Origin: Zhengitettix transpicula
Taxonomy: Eukaryota; Arthropoda; Insecta; Orthoptera; Tetrigidae
DNA: 64,000 bases
Direction: 5' to 3'
NCBI GenBank assembly: GCA_037074705.1
Contig: CM073593.1
Location: 103,501,738 to 103,565,737 of the forward strand
Positions 33,091-44,476 of this stretch are shown piece by piece (the first letter of the stretch is position 1; each line of letters begins with the position of its first letter). The notes under the pieces were generated by a model. It worked only from the letters and a program-made list of their open reading frames with translations. It did not search any database and was not told the DNA's origin. A program made the position numbers and the translations under genes.

Positions 33091-33270
33091 GTCTATATTA
33101 AAGTTTTTATATATTAATAAATTCGTCATATAGGGTTGATGTAATTATCAATGGTTCAATAAGTCATAGATGTTTAATTAACAGTCTGTAAGAAGTATAA
33201 TTACATCACTATACAAAATTCGTCGTTTCGTCCGAAGATTAAGCGACATCTTCAGGTTTTATAACTTAGT
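33091..33270 (-). repeat. hammerhead-like motif, family D
   Basis: The minus-strand core at 33225-33255 has CTGAAGA, helix II opening GUC and closing GGAC, and GAAACGACGAATTTTGTATA. If the site follows the ACGA/ACGU position, UUUUGUA pairs with UAUAAAA ahead of CUGAAGA (seven pairs, one G-U). The copy at 20103 keeps the same pairing with a different base pair. Here the helix III palindrome is mutated to ACGA. Confidence 0.5.
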
Positions 33271-34480
33271 TTTTCCGTTGACTCTCTTTTTCTTTATTCC
33301 TTTCCATAGTTTCACTGTTTCCTTCAATTGCATATTTCAAATTCCCCCCCCCCCCCGCCACCCACCCAACCATTATCACCAGGCACGTTTCATCTGAAAG
33401 CAACCTTTCGCGTGACAATTCAGTAAAATTATACGATAATTATCGAATACGGTTCGTGACTTCTAACGAGATAGAGGGCAACACGCGTGCTTACGTAACA
33501 ATTCCAAAAAAAAAAATTATTCGACCATTATAACGAATTCTAAAGCAAAAATTATCAACCCTTGGGGGATGAAGGAGGGGGGTAGGAAAGGAATCCATTG
33601 TCAACAGCGGTCGCGGCGAGTTCCGTGTCATTTTAATTGCGTGAGGGTTGATTTTCGCTTGAATATTTTCGTGAGCAACTTTATCGACCTATGTATGTGT
33701 TTGTGTGTGAGTGTGTGTGAGTGTGTGTGTTTCGTTAGGGAAGTGTATTATGCTGGATTCAATACTGTGTGACACGAGGCCTTGGGCTCCTTTTTTTTTT
33801 TTTTTGCACACAATGGCTCTGAATGGGGAATCAACACGCGATAGTCGCGGGACTTTACTTCCTGTTGCAACAGGTATGGAAGGGGCGACAAAATATAGCC
33901 ATATCCATACGACACTAGCGTGAATAAAGGTCATGATACTTATATCATGGGCTCGGTGGGGGGGGGGGAAAGGTCAATGTGTCAGAAAAAAAAGGTGAGC
34001 TGACCGAGGTTTTTAGGTGGAAGGGGAGAAACACGAAAGAATAAAAGGGGGGAATCAACAACACTCCAGTACTCATGACGTTAATTAACTGTTGGATGAG
34101 TCGCATTAACTGGTTTTTTTTGGGGGGGCGGGGGTGGAGGATTAGAAAGACACTTTATCAACAGAAGAAATCAGAGTGAGGGAACCATGACAAGAAAAAA
34201 AACTCAGTCATTATGAAAGGATGGACGAATAAAAAAAATGGTATGGAAGTGATAGAAAGACAAATACCGTAACATGAGTGCTAATTTTTTTTGACTATGG
34301 TGAGGTTCATTATTATTTTGGATTATTCGATTATTCCATTAACTTGGAGTAGAAAAGTGGGCAAGAAAATGTGAAATAAAAAGGGCAAAGAATGATAAAA
34401 AAATAAAATGAACGATGCAAAGAAAAACTCTTGGGGTATAACTGATCTAGATTTTTTCCTCGCCGTCATCTCTTTTTCCT
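33271..34480. other. gene-free spacer with homopolymer tracts
   Basis: Holds a C12 run near 33345, GT microsatellites at about 33694-33731, a T15 run near 33790, a G12 run near 33958 and several purine tracts. Overlapping 67-81-codon frames around 33569-33934 translate the microsatellite and are not genes. Confidence 0.5.
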
Positions 34481-34640
34481 AGTTTATTTGCTGCTTTACT
34501 TTTTCTTGCTCAATTATCTACGATGGAATACCCGAATAATCTAAATAATAAATAGAAAATATAATAGGAATAACGTCATCTGAATGTTTAACTGCTTCGA
34601 AAGACGTAGATACTAACGTCATTGGAAATGTAACTCAAGT

Positions 34641-34713
34641 GGTTCCGTGGTGTAGCGGTTATCACGTCTGCTTTACACGCAGAAGGTCCCCGGTTCGATC
34701 CCGGGCGGAACCA
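34641..34713 (+). tRNA. tRNA-Val(UAC)
   Basis: A 73-nt gene. The acceptor GGTTCCG/CGGAACC is fully paired with discriminator A. The anticodon stem is TCTGC/GCAGA with loop TTTACAC, giving anticodon UAC (reads GUA and other Val codons). The T arm is CCCGG/CCGGG. The A box TGGTGTAGCGG and B box GGTTCGATCC match the pol III consensus. No intron and no encoded CCA. A T4 run 3 nt downstream is a plausible pol III terminator. Confidence 0.97.
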
Positions 34714-35259
34714 AATTTTAAACGCGCCTTATGAATTAAATACGTCACTTCATAAACATTCGTATACGAAGAATTGGTTTTCTATTCATGGAGTTGTACT
34801 CCTTATTAATTGTAGCGTTTTTTTTCTATTTCGAACTGGATTTAAACACTAATAAAAATCTAGATTTCAGATTATCTTTCTTTAATGAATATTTTTTTGA
34901 ATGGAAAATTTTAAAAAAAATCCTTTCTTTAGTCCTCAAATAATATAAAACAGGAGCTTTTGGTTTTATCCTGTTTTATATCAAAATACAAATAAATTAT
35001 TAAGGAAATGCATGAAAATGACTTTTTAATAAAATTAAAGATAAATAAAAAAAGCCTTTATTAGTCCTTTTTCATTTTTTACTTTTCTCTTCCTTTCTTT
35101 CTGCCCTGTTTCTTGCTCACTAATCTACTTCAAGGTAATGGAATACCCTAAAAATCTAAATAATAAATCCATACTATAATGGGAATAACATTATCATATG
35201 AATGTTTTGATGCTTTGAAAGTTACGAAATACGCACTACATTGGAAGCATAACTCAAGT

Positions 35260-35332
35260 GGTTCCGTGGTGTAGTGGTTATCACGTCTGCTTTACACGCA
35301 GAAGGTCCCCGGTTCGATCCCGGGCGGAACCA
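35260..35332 (+). tRNA. tRNA-Val(UAC)
   Basis: Identical to the copy at 34641 except T for C at position 16 in the D loop. The same downstream AAATTTTG supplies a short T-run terminator. It is the second member of the first tandem pair. Confidence 0.97.
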
Positions 35333-35720
35333 AATTTTGAATCCGCTTGACAAATTAATTACGTCCCTTCAAATACATTGGTATACGATGAATTGGTTTT
35401 CTCTTTATGGAATTATGCTCCTTATTAATTGTAGAATTTTTTTTCTTATACGAACTGAATTTAAACACTTATAAAAATCTAGATTATCTTTCTTTAATGA
35501 ATATTTTTATGAATGATAATTTTTTTAAAAAAACCTTTTTTAGTCCTAAAATAATATAAAACAGGAGTTTTAGGTTTTATCCTGATTTATATCAATATAA
35601 AAATAAATTATTACGAAAAACATGATAAAGACTTTTTAAAGTAATTAATGATAAATTAATATAAAACCATTATTAGTCCTTTTTCATTTTTTACTTTTCT
35701 CGGGCCTTTCTTTTTTCACT

Positions 35721-36729
35721 TATTCTTGCTCACTTATCTACTCCAAGACATTGGACGCGTAGTAGTTTTGAATGTGATGGGTTGTATATGATTGGAATGG
35801 CATCAGATGATGAAGGAAATGATTTGTTGGTTGGGTGATGAGGAAGAATAGGACGATTTCATGAATAAATTTGTAAATAAATAATTAATTGTATTAGACT
35901 TTACGGGGTAGCTTTACCTCACCTCTGACCCTCTGTACCTAGTAACAACTCTTCCCGTTACCACGGACGCCCATCTTCCTTTCGCTCCCTTATCGAGAAC
36001 ACCTTCCAGTCCCGGAAGTCTGCGCGTTATAGACATTAAAACCAGCGGGACATGCGCTCGTTTAACAACATAAACTACCTGCTGTGTAATGGGTCTTAAT
36101 GATAACGATCTTTTCCTATGTAGGCCAAAAATGCTCGAGACACCTGCCAGCTAATGTGATATATAATGTAAGCTGGGCCTCTGCGCAACTAATTATTATA
36201 GCCAAATTATCAGGTTTCAGGGCCAGATCTCACTCGCCACCACCAACACCCCCTCCCTCTGTCCCCCTCCCCCCCACGCGAACTCCCTTCACACAACCTG
36301 CCGCTATAATGATGCTTTTAATCTGCCCTTATCACGCCAATCCGTTTTTGATGTGACGATAAAAAAAAGTGTGTGTTAAAGTGTGTGTGCGCGCCCTTGC
36401 TTCTACTGCGGTGTCTTGAAATGTAGTTTATCTGATTTAACGTTAGACACAGGGAGCTTTAAGTTGCATTTTTTTTTACTTTTTCGGCCAGAGGAATTAA
36501 ATGCGCAAATTGTAAATCTCGAAAACTTCGACCTGACATAATTATTTGTTGACCTTTTATATATATATTTAATTCTATATTAATCTTTAGTTAAGAAGTG
36601 ATTGAACCTAAATCTAACTGTTCCTAGTTCCGTACACACTTTCGACCGATAGTGCATTAATTGAACAGCTGTAAAATTACATTGAATTTTATTGCATCAG
36701 TCCCTACAAACATACCTCCGAATTTCTTC
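35721..36729. other. spacer with a high-complexity island
   Basis: No gene recognised. About 36000-36360 is non-repetitive and of mixed composition, with homeodomain-like AACTAATTATTATAG, a CACCTG E-box and a CTTATCA GATA-like site. A regulatory role is speculative. The rest is AT-rich with a GT run near 36370-36390. Confidence 0.3.
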
Positions 36730-37740
36730 TTAAATATACTCCTTGAGTACTGCAGGATGTAATTGTCCCTCAGTCTTCAGAAATTACGAAATCTTTGCTA
36801 GATTCACAATGTAAACAAATCGTCACCATATTGGAGTCACTAAATATGGCGCGAAAATTATCTAACATTTTCAGGAAGGATCGTAAATTATTTCGTATTG
36901 TTTTTTTTATTATCATCATTCGATTGAGTATTACTGGAATAAAATTACACTTTTTATTAAATGAAAATATTACTGCTTTATTTCAATACGGAAAAAGGAA
37001 CTGTTTCCTTTGTTCGTCGCGTAGTAACGTCTCTCTCTCTCTCTCGGTCTCTTGGCACGCGGGCTGTACTTTAACACAAAAACTATCACGAGAGATACGA
37101 AGGGGCTACCTTTGGGGATGCCTTTTCCTCTCCGTTTTTGAACTAAGGTTCCCACTAGCCGAGGCACCTCGGCCTGTTCTGAGAGGTGTATGTTCTGGGT
37201 ATACGGTAAGAGTTGTTCGCTATTCTCATTGGAATAGTCGGGCAGCTGCCTCCTAAACTGGTCGAGGCACGGAGAAGGGAATGCTGCGTCCTCACAGCAA
37301 ACTCTTCTCCCGCTATCGGAAGGGCGTGGTACAAGTACCCAATGCCCGACCTACCTGATGCAGGTTTTTCTAGGGTTATCCCTGCATTTCTTTAGGCGAA
37401 TGCCGGGTAGGATCCTTAAACCATAGCCCGGGGGCCCAAGTTAACCCTTGGCTACCTTCCTCTACTCTTCCGCATCCCTCCTTTCAATTCCCTCCTATAC
37501 TATTAAAGGGGAGTTGCCACCATGTGGATTACCCTCATGTAGCCTGTTGCCCTAAAAAAATTAAAAATATAAAATAAATAAAAACGTTTTTTCTAATTAT
37601 AATTCTTTCCAGATTTATGCTAAGGGTGTCTCGTAATTTGAAGAAAATGTGCACCCATTTTTTGTTGCAATCTGTCCACGCAGTGTAAATCTGTATAGAG
37701 ATTAACGTCAATAAATACATACATACAAATATACATATAT
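36730..37740 (+). repeat. dispersed repeat R, copy 2, split by a retroposon
   Basis: Homologous to 27891-28445. The left part is 36730-37090 and the right part 37561-37740, with a retroposon between. The CT microsatellite at 37029-37046 is longer than in copy 1. Confidence 0.85.
37091..37560 (+). mobile_element. A-tailed retroposon, copy 6
   Basis: The only copy in the plus sense. It begins AGAGATACGAAGGGGCTACC and ends TTGCCCTAAAAAAA at 37560, which fixes the A-tail orientation of the family. It interrupts repeat R, and comparison with copy 1 of R shows the insertion lies next to ATCACG. A clean target-site duplication was not resolved. An open frame at 37213-37395 matches the conserved frame of the other copies (IGIVGQLPPKLVEARRREC). 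Confidence 0.88.
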
Positions 37741-38640
37741 TTTTTTAATATATAGAATTAGAATATGTCCACCCCAGTCAATACTAAGCTAATTTGGTTG
37801 GAGAGACAGTCGTTTCAACGAAATTATTAATTTCTCTTTTAGGGGAGAGAGTTGTCGACGGAATCTCCTCAGAGCCTTTTCGTCCAAGATGGAGTACGAA
37901 ATCGTTTCAGAATTCCTGAATATAATATAAATTTGAAGAACATTTTCTTCCAGTTTATTAATAATTTCTTTGATGTCTACGATCTGAACATTGTGTCAGG
38001 AAGATTTACAGTCTTGCAGGGTATTTTTTTTCGCTTTATTATTTATTTTTTCCCCCCTCGGTAGATCTGTAGCCAGCGGGGCGATAAGGTGGAACACTTT
38101 TAATGACCCGGCGTTTCGTGTACCCAGCTGTCGGCTCCATAAATCGTTTGCTGGCCGTTAACCGACACCTTTACATCCTCAGCTTCTCTGGACATCTCCC
38201 CCCCCCCCACCACCACCATCCATGCCCTTGCAGAAGTCATGTCGACCGTCAAAGAGAAGGAGCTCTCAAGACGAAAGAGGGTGTAAAAATTTACAAGACC
38301 CGCCGCTTCCATACCGCGGCTAATTTATTCTGAAAAGAGGTCAGTCAGTAGTAGTTGGACTATAAAACTGGGAACAAGAAACGTTCCTCTTCAGTAAATC
38401 TAGTTGACCTCAATATGCGAAACTCCCAGTTACAGGGAAATATTCTTTATGGGAATTCCTATGCAGATGTGTAATTAAGCTAACTTGAGAACTTCCGGTT
38501 ATATTATTAAACCGAATTAGTAATCAAAGTTATTATTCTTCGTAACATATTTTTAATATCTATTTCACGTGTATAATTTTCATAATTGGGTCATTCTCTA
38601 TAGCGGTTAAAAATCTACGCATATAAAATACTAGCCTGAT
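37741..38640. other. spacer with a high-complexity island
   Basis: No gene recognised. About 38060-38330 is GC-richer and non-repetitive (CAGCTGTCGGCTCCATAAAT, GCTGGCCGTTAACCGACACC) and has a C9 run near 38200. It is a possible conserved element. Flanks are AT-rich. Confidence 0.3.
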
Positions 38641-39700
38641 GACTGTCTCTTTCTACTTAAAAAAAACAATCGATGACCTTATACAGACTCGTTTTATTTT
38701 TTTTATATTATGACGACGTTTCGATACCCATTTTTTGTATCTTCTTCAGGTATTTACCTACAGAGGAGGTATTTACAATTGAACATTTATACTATAAATC
38801 TAATAAATAAAACGCAAATTGATGACCTTATACAGACTCTTTTTATCTTTTATATTATGACGACGTTTCGATATCCTTTTTTTTGTATCTTCTTCAGGTA
38901 TTTACCTACGGAGGAGGTATTTACAATTGTACATTTACACGATAAATTTAACCAAAAAACGCAAATTGATGACCTTATACAGACTCTTTTTATCTTTTAT
39001 ATTATGACGACGTTTCGATACCCTTTTATCTTTGTATCTTCTTCAGGTATTTACGTACAGAGGAGGTATATACAATTGTACATTTAAACTATAAATCTAA
39101 TCAGAAGAAGAAAATCGATGACCTTATACAGACTTTTTTTAATTTTTTATATTATGACGACGTTTCGATACCCATTTTTTTTGTATCTTCTTCAGGTATT
39201 TACCTACAGACGAGGTATTTACAATTATACATTTAAATTATAAATCTAATCAGAAAACGGAAATTGATGACCTTATACAGACACTTCTTATTTTTTTATA
39301 TATTATGACGATGTTTCGATACCCTTTTTTTTGTATCTTCTTCAGTTATTTAACTACAGAGGAGGTATTTACAATTGTACATTTATACTATAAATCTAAT
39401 CAGAAGAACCAAATCGATGACCTTAAGACTTTTTTTAATTTTTTATATTATGACGACGTTTCGATACCCATTTTTTTTGTATCTTCTTCAGGTATTTAAT
39501 TACAGACGAGGTATTTACAATTATACATTTAAATTATAAATCTAATCAGAAAACGGAAATTGATGACCTTATACAGACACTTCTTATTTTTTTATATATT
39601 ATGACGACGTTTCGATACCCTTTTTTTTATCTTCTTCAGTTATTTAACTACAAAGGAGGTATTTACAATTGTACATTTATACTATAAATCTAACCAAATT
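38641..39700 (-). repeat. seven-copy tandem array, 145-151-bp unit with hammerhead-like core (family B2)
   Basis: GACGACGTTTCGA (or one-base variants) occurs at 38712, 38859, 39006, 39156, 39307, 39452 and 39603. In the minus sense each unit has CTGAAGA, one A, helix II GAUAC/GUAUC (fully paired) and GAAACGTCGTCATAATAT. It also has a hairpin UACCU/AGGUA in the segment AATACCTCCTCTGTAGGT. It is homologous to the 100-bp array at 23-24.7 kb but has an extra ~48 bp (GTCTGTATAAGGTCATCAAT). Confidence 0.9.
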
Positions 39701-39767
39701 ATAAATACCTCCTCTGTTGGTAATTACCTTAAGAAGATACACAACAAAAGGGTATCGAAACGTCGTC

Positions 39768-39817
<50 letters not shown>

Positions 39818-39860
39818 AAGTGTCTGTATAAGGTTATTAATTGTTTTTATTAATTCAAAA
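39701..39860 (+). repeat. inverted terminal unit of the family B2 array plus TA tract
   Basis: One unit in the opposite orientation closes the array: ATAAATACCTCCTCTGTTGG, a decayed CTTAAGA heptamer, GGGTATCGAAACGTCGTCAT, then an uninterrupted TA tract (about 39769-39811) and GTCTGTATAAGGTTATTAAT. The array end is therefore an inverted repeat. Confidence 0.85.
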
Positions 39861-42127
39861 CAGACGTTAAATTAAAAAAAATTTTAGTTTCTTTCTACAT
39901 TCAAATATTGTTCCCCTTCAGAAATATTTTTCCTACTTTAACTTTTGAAAAACCATGTTGACACCCACTTTTATATTTATCTCCTAAAGTATCCCTTCAT
40001 CAGTCGTTACTATTCTCTTCACATTATATCCGGTATTATGCCTGCCTTCGCCAATGTAATCATCTTGCAAGGGATCCGGTATTTTTTTAGGTGCTTCTCT
40101 TTTAATTATCTACTTACTTCAACTTCACTCAACACACTATAATTTCGTCTTTTAAAAATAGTAAGAAAAGTAGAATTCTGTTTATCGTACCCCAGTTTTT
40201 ATCAATCTTTTTTTTTTAAAAAAAATATTAAGTCCTGTATTTGGTCCAGTTAAGAGTAGTCCTATTTATAAATAATTATTTTCTTCTCCGGGGTTATTTT
40301 CTTCCAATAAATCGGTTATTTTTATTTCCCAGAACATTTCATTATTCCTCCCAAAGTGATTTGTCACACACGCCCCACCCCCACCCCAATGCAATTATTT
40401 CCTGGCACGGTTCCTTCCCCTCCAGCCTACACTACTTGTATTCCAGCCTCATTCGTCGCAAATTATTTATCGATATGTCAATACCAGGACTCCGTAAAAA
40501 AAATGTCGAAGTTCCTATGACGACTTGGAGGACCGTTTGAATTTCTTCCAGATGCTTCAGAATGTAATAAAGAATTAATTAGAGGTATTCAGCCTAAACC
40601 AGGTTTTTATAAGTTCTCACTACGCCCCCCCCCCCCTGCGTAGGCAACTCCGCCTCTCTGCTCGCCCCCACCCCCCTCCGCCCAGTCCCCACAACCCCCT
40701 TCACCTTGTTTTGAAGTTTTCAGTCGTGCCACTTCGTTGAAGAGTTTTTTTTGCAGTCTGCCCTCTTCTGTTTCAAATCTCTAAATATCCAAGTACTAAC
40801 AAGGCTCGACGCTTTCATTAACTTGATTTTTAATTTCCTTTTTTTTTTCATTCTAGCTACCTACCCCTTGAAATGAATTATCCACAGCAGATCCCCCTTT
40901 TGCGTTTCTCTTCACCCTTCCTAATTGTGAATGACGTAGAATTGTGTGGTGTTAAATTTTTGAAAAATAAAATAAAATAAAATGGAGTCAGTACACGTTT
41001 TGGTAAACAGGAGGACGAGGAGGAGGAGGAGGGGTGGGGGGGGGAGAAAAACGAGGGTGTTATGCAAACACGCGGGGGGGGGGAGTATAGTAGAATGCCT
41101 TGTAAAAAAGACGGTGCAACATTGATAAGGGTGTTTTTTGGGGTGGTGTGTGCAGGTGCGTATGTTTTTTGCACGGGGCGAGTGACAAGCACAGCAGCAA
41201 CCCTCTACCAACGTGTCATTTGCGAGCTCCGAGGGGGTGTGGGGGGTGTTCGGGAGGGGAAAAAAACAACTCATTGCAAGGGCTGCCGATGCCGAGCTTT
41301 TCAATTTTAGCTTTTTTTTTTCTCTAGGTAATGAAAGCCTCCCCCACTGGCGCAAATCGAACAATGGCGCCAGTTAAAACAGAAAACAATCCATTGTTGG
41401 TGTTTCATTTTACTCGATGGACAAAATCATTAACTTGTTTCAACTACCCCCGCCTCCTGCAGCCTTTTTTTTCCCCACACCCACCTCCCCCACTCCTAAC
41501 ACCCCCCTCCCCCCCTTCAACAGTCGTTTGTCCGATGCTGTAGTTAGGGATATTGCGGTTTTGTTGGATGTTAATTTGAAAATTTTTTTTTTGTTGTGCT
41601 GCGACTCGTAAATTTAATTAAGGGTGACGAGAATCGCGGTGCCACGCAAAATAATAATTTCCTGTGCCGCGGGAGGTGCGAGGACAAATACCTGCAAAGA
41701 GGCCGTCGACCTGAGGACCTAGATCTGGCGGGGGAACCTACGAAATGAAATCCTTGAAATTTCATCTTATACACACTCACACACAATGGAGGAGAGGAAG
41801 TGAAAAGGTAGACACGACGATTGGAAACCTCGACCCAACAACATCAGAAATAAAAGTTTAATAATTTCAGTAATAAATGCAAATCATTCCCAGTAAACTA
41901 CGGAATAGAATGGAGGAAAAAAGGTTAATTAAAATGTCTGACAGAATTGTGCAGTGGAATTGAAAAAATCCCACTCAAAGAATCAATACACAAAGCTTCA
42001 GAATGAGCCACAATAAAAATTAAGACCAAAGCCAAAAATTTGCTGAAATATTCTCACCAATATAGAATAACAAGGACATCATGTTAAATAAGTGTACTAA
42101 AATACCTGAAATTGTTTCTGGAAGAGA
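39861..42127. other. gene-free spacer with dense C/G and purine tracts
   Basis: AT-rich to 40560, then low-complexity pyrimidine or purine blocks to 41560 with C-runs near 40627 and G-runs near 41036 and 41074. Overlapping open frames of 64-147 codons at 40878-41786 are proline, serine or glycine runs and not credible. About 41600-41760 is more complex. No coding relic was recognised. Confidence 0.45.
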
Positions 42128-42497
42128 TTTTTTTTACGTAACAGGCTACATGAGGGTAATCCACATGGTGGCAACTCCCCTTTAATAGCATAGGAATGGA
42201 TTTGAAAGGGGGGATGGGGAAGGGTAGAGGAAGGTAGCCAAGGGTTAACTAGGGCCCCCGGGCTATATTTTAAGGATCCTACCCGGCATTCGCCTAAAGA
42301 AATGCAGGGAAAACCCTAGAAAAACCTGCATCAGGTAGGTCGGGCATTGGGTACTTGTCCCACGCCCTTCCGATAGCAGGAGAGGAGTTTTCTGTGGGGA
42401 CGCAGCATTCCCTTCTCCGTGCCTCGACCAGTTTAGGAGGCAGCTGGCCGACTGTTCCAATGGGAATAGCGGACAACTCTTACCGTATGCCCAAGGT
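42128..42497 (-). mobile_element. A-tailed retroposon, copy 7 (5' truncated)
   Basis: Begins with the poly-T run (A-tail of the minus-sense element) and CAGGCTACATGAGGGTAATC, and stops after CCGTATGCCCAAGGTC. The missing part is the element's 5' end. The conserved minus-strand frame is open at 42294-42476. Confidence 0.85.
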
Positions 42498-43285
42498 CAA
42501 CTCCACGAGCTTAAATAAATTTATTCAAGTGTGATTTTTGAGTTTTATTGTGTCGTTGCGTCGAGTTACAGTGACTAATTGACAGGAACCATAAAACAGG
42601 AATGTTATCTAACAGGTGAAAAAAAAAGTTGATGATTAAAATACTGAACGGTTGGTAGTGTGTGTGGGGGGTGATAGCTGAAGTGCATACATACTCCATT
42701 ATTCCCAGAACTCGAATAACTCCATTCCTCGATTCGGATGATGAAATGCGCTTAACTGTCTTTCTAGAATTATTTATAAGCGGAAACAGAACAGACTAAT
42801 CTATCTCTCACTTTTTATCACAAGAGTCCATCATGTACGAAACATGTTCCTGCGCTCAACGAACGCCCATTTTGGTGAGCGTATGAGTTGTTTTTTTTTA
42901 TCTCTGTGATCTTTAGAATTTGCTCTTTTGGAATGGCACTCAACGACGAAATACATTCAAATGCCGGTACAAGTACCAAGATGATAATTAATATAATTTA
43001 AGATACGGAAAACGTTGATATTTAAAATCATTCGTGCCTCGGATAATAATAAATGTATAATTAAACGCAATGCTAATAAAGGAACATTATTTAATCCTGA
43101 TTTGAATTTGATTTCTTAGAAGATATATTTACAGCATTTTTTTAATAATGGTTTCTTAGGAACAAAATATATATTAAATTCACGTTATAAAGATAAAGAC
43201 TGACATGAACATAAAAATAAAATCAATCATAAAATAAATATTTTTTAACGGAATACCGGCATTTTAAAAAAAATATAACGAAACA
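42498..43285. other. gene-free AT-rich spacer
   Basis: No gene or repeat recognised. Confidence 0.45.
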
Positions 43286-43746
43286 TAGGCATTAGGAAAG
43301 GGATTTTAAAGGGGGGATGCGGAAGGTTAGAGGAAGGTAGACAACGGTTAACTAGGGCCCCCGGGCTATTGTTTAAGGATCCTACCCGGCAATTCGCCTC
43401 AAAGTGATGCAGGAAAAACCCTAGAAAAACCTGCAAAAGGTAGTGGTATGGCATTTGGTACTTGTCCCACGCCCTTCCCTGGATGGCGGGAGAAGAGGGT
43501 TTGCTGTGGGGTCGCAGATTTTCCCCTCGCCGTGCCTTGACCGGTTTAGGAGGCAGCTGGCCGACTATTTCAATAGGAATATCGGACAACTCTTACCATA
43601 TGCCCAAGGTCTGTGACCCTGGAACATACACCTCTCAGAACACGCCGAGGCGCCTCGGCTCGTGGGAACCTTAGTTCTAAAACCAGAGAGAGGAGAAGGC
43701 ATGGCCAAAGCTAAAGCTCTCTCGAAAGGTTCACCTGCGAGAGATT
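43286..43746 (-). mobile_element. A-tailed retroposon, copy 8 (tail end missing)
   Basis: Starts inside the element at GCATTAGGAAAGGGATTTTA, so it has lost the A-tail and the adjacent ~60 bp. It runs to the 5' end, where CACCTGCGAGAGATTAT is what remains of the hairpin repeat. It abuts copy 9 in the same orientation. Confidence 0.85.
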
Positions 43747-44226
43747 ATTTTTTTAGGACAACAGACTACATGAGGGTAATCCACATTGGGCAACTGCCCT
43801 TTAATAGCATAGGAAGGGGTTTTAAACGGGGGATGCGGAAGGGTAGAGGAAGGTAGCCAACGGTTAACTAGGGTTCCCGGGCTATATTTTAAGGATCCTA
43901 CCCGGCATTCGCCTAAAAGTAATGCAGGGAAAAACCTAGAAAAGCCTGCATCAGGTAGGTCGGGCATTGGGTACTTGCCCCACGCCCTTCCGATAGCGGG
44001 AGAGGAGTTTGTTGTGGGGACGCAGCATTCCCTTCCCCGTCCCTCGACCAGTTCAGGAGGCAGCTGGCCGACTGTTCCAATGGGAACAGCGGACAACTCT
44101 TACCGTATGCCAAAGGTCTGTGACCCCAGAACATACACCTCTCAGAACAGGCCGAGGTGCCTCGGCTTGTGGGAACCTTAGTTCAAAAACGGAGAGGAAA
44201 TGGCATCCCCAAAGGTAGCCCCTTGT
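43747..44226 (-). mobile_element. A-tailed retroposon, copy 9
   Basis: Poly-T at the left edge, then ACTACATGAGGGTAATCC, ending CCCAAAGGTAGCCCCTTG. The longest stop-free version of the conserved minus-strand frame is here (43731-44096, 121 codons), with VPIGTVGQLPPELVEGRGR and PMPDLPDAGFSR. Copies 8 and 9 form a head-to-tail pair. Confidence 0.85.
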
Positions 44227-44384
44227 TGACCGTTTTATTTATATATTTGTTGTGTTTTTTACCGTCTGCAAGTTCATCTGTACACAAGAACCGTAACTAA
44301 CTAAGTCGTTGAATTTTAATAACACATTTTTATCTAAATTCAGAGACAATGATGTATGTTTTTTTCCCCATGGTCGTTGAAAAT

Positions 44385-44476
44385 GTACAGTTTTGACGAT
44401 TAGTTCTATATATGTACGTATATATATATATATATATATATACGTATATATATAGTACTAATCGTCAAAACTGTAC
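44385..44476. repeat. 92-bp perfect-arm palindrome around a TA core
   Basis: GTACAGTTTTGACGATTAGT at 44385-44404 is exactly inverted at 44457-44476. Between them is a near-symmetric TACGTATATA tract. A cruciform or hairpin is likely; no known element was matched. Confidence 0.9.

Larger units (their letters stand above)
34481..35720 (+). repeat. tandem duplication of a ~619-bp unit carrying tRNA-Val
   Basis: Two units, each with CTTGCTCA.TTATCTAC upstream, AATCTAAATAATAAAT, the tRNA gene, and downstream an AATATAAAACAGGAG..TTTTATCCTGTTTTATAT inverted repeat. The tRNA starts are 619 bp apart. The same unit forms a second pair at 54.7-55.9 kb. Confidence 0.9.

Noticed and set aside
36795..37256. 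153-codon plus-strand frame
   Set aside because: Joins dispersed repeat R to the start of a retroposon insertion; not a gene.
40878..41364. 104- and 147-codon minus-strand frames rich in proline, serine and leucine
   Set aside because: Low-complexity C/T tracts; no domain; frames overlap each other.
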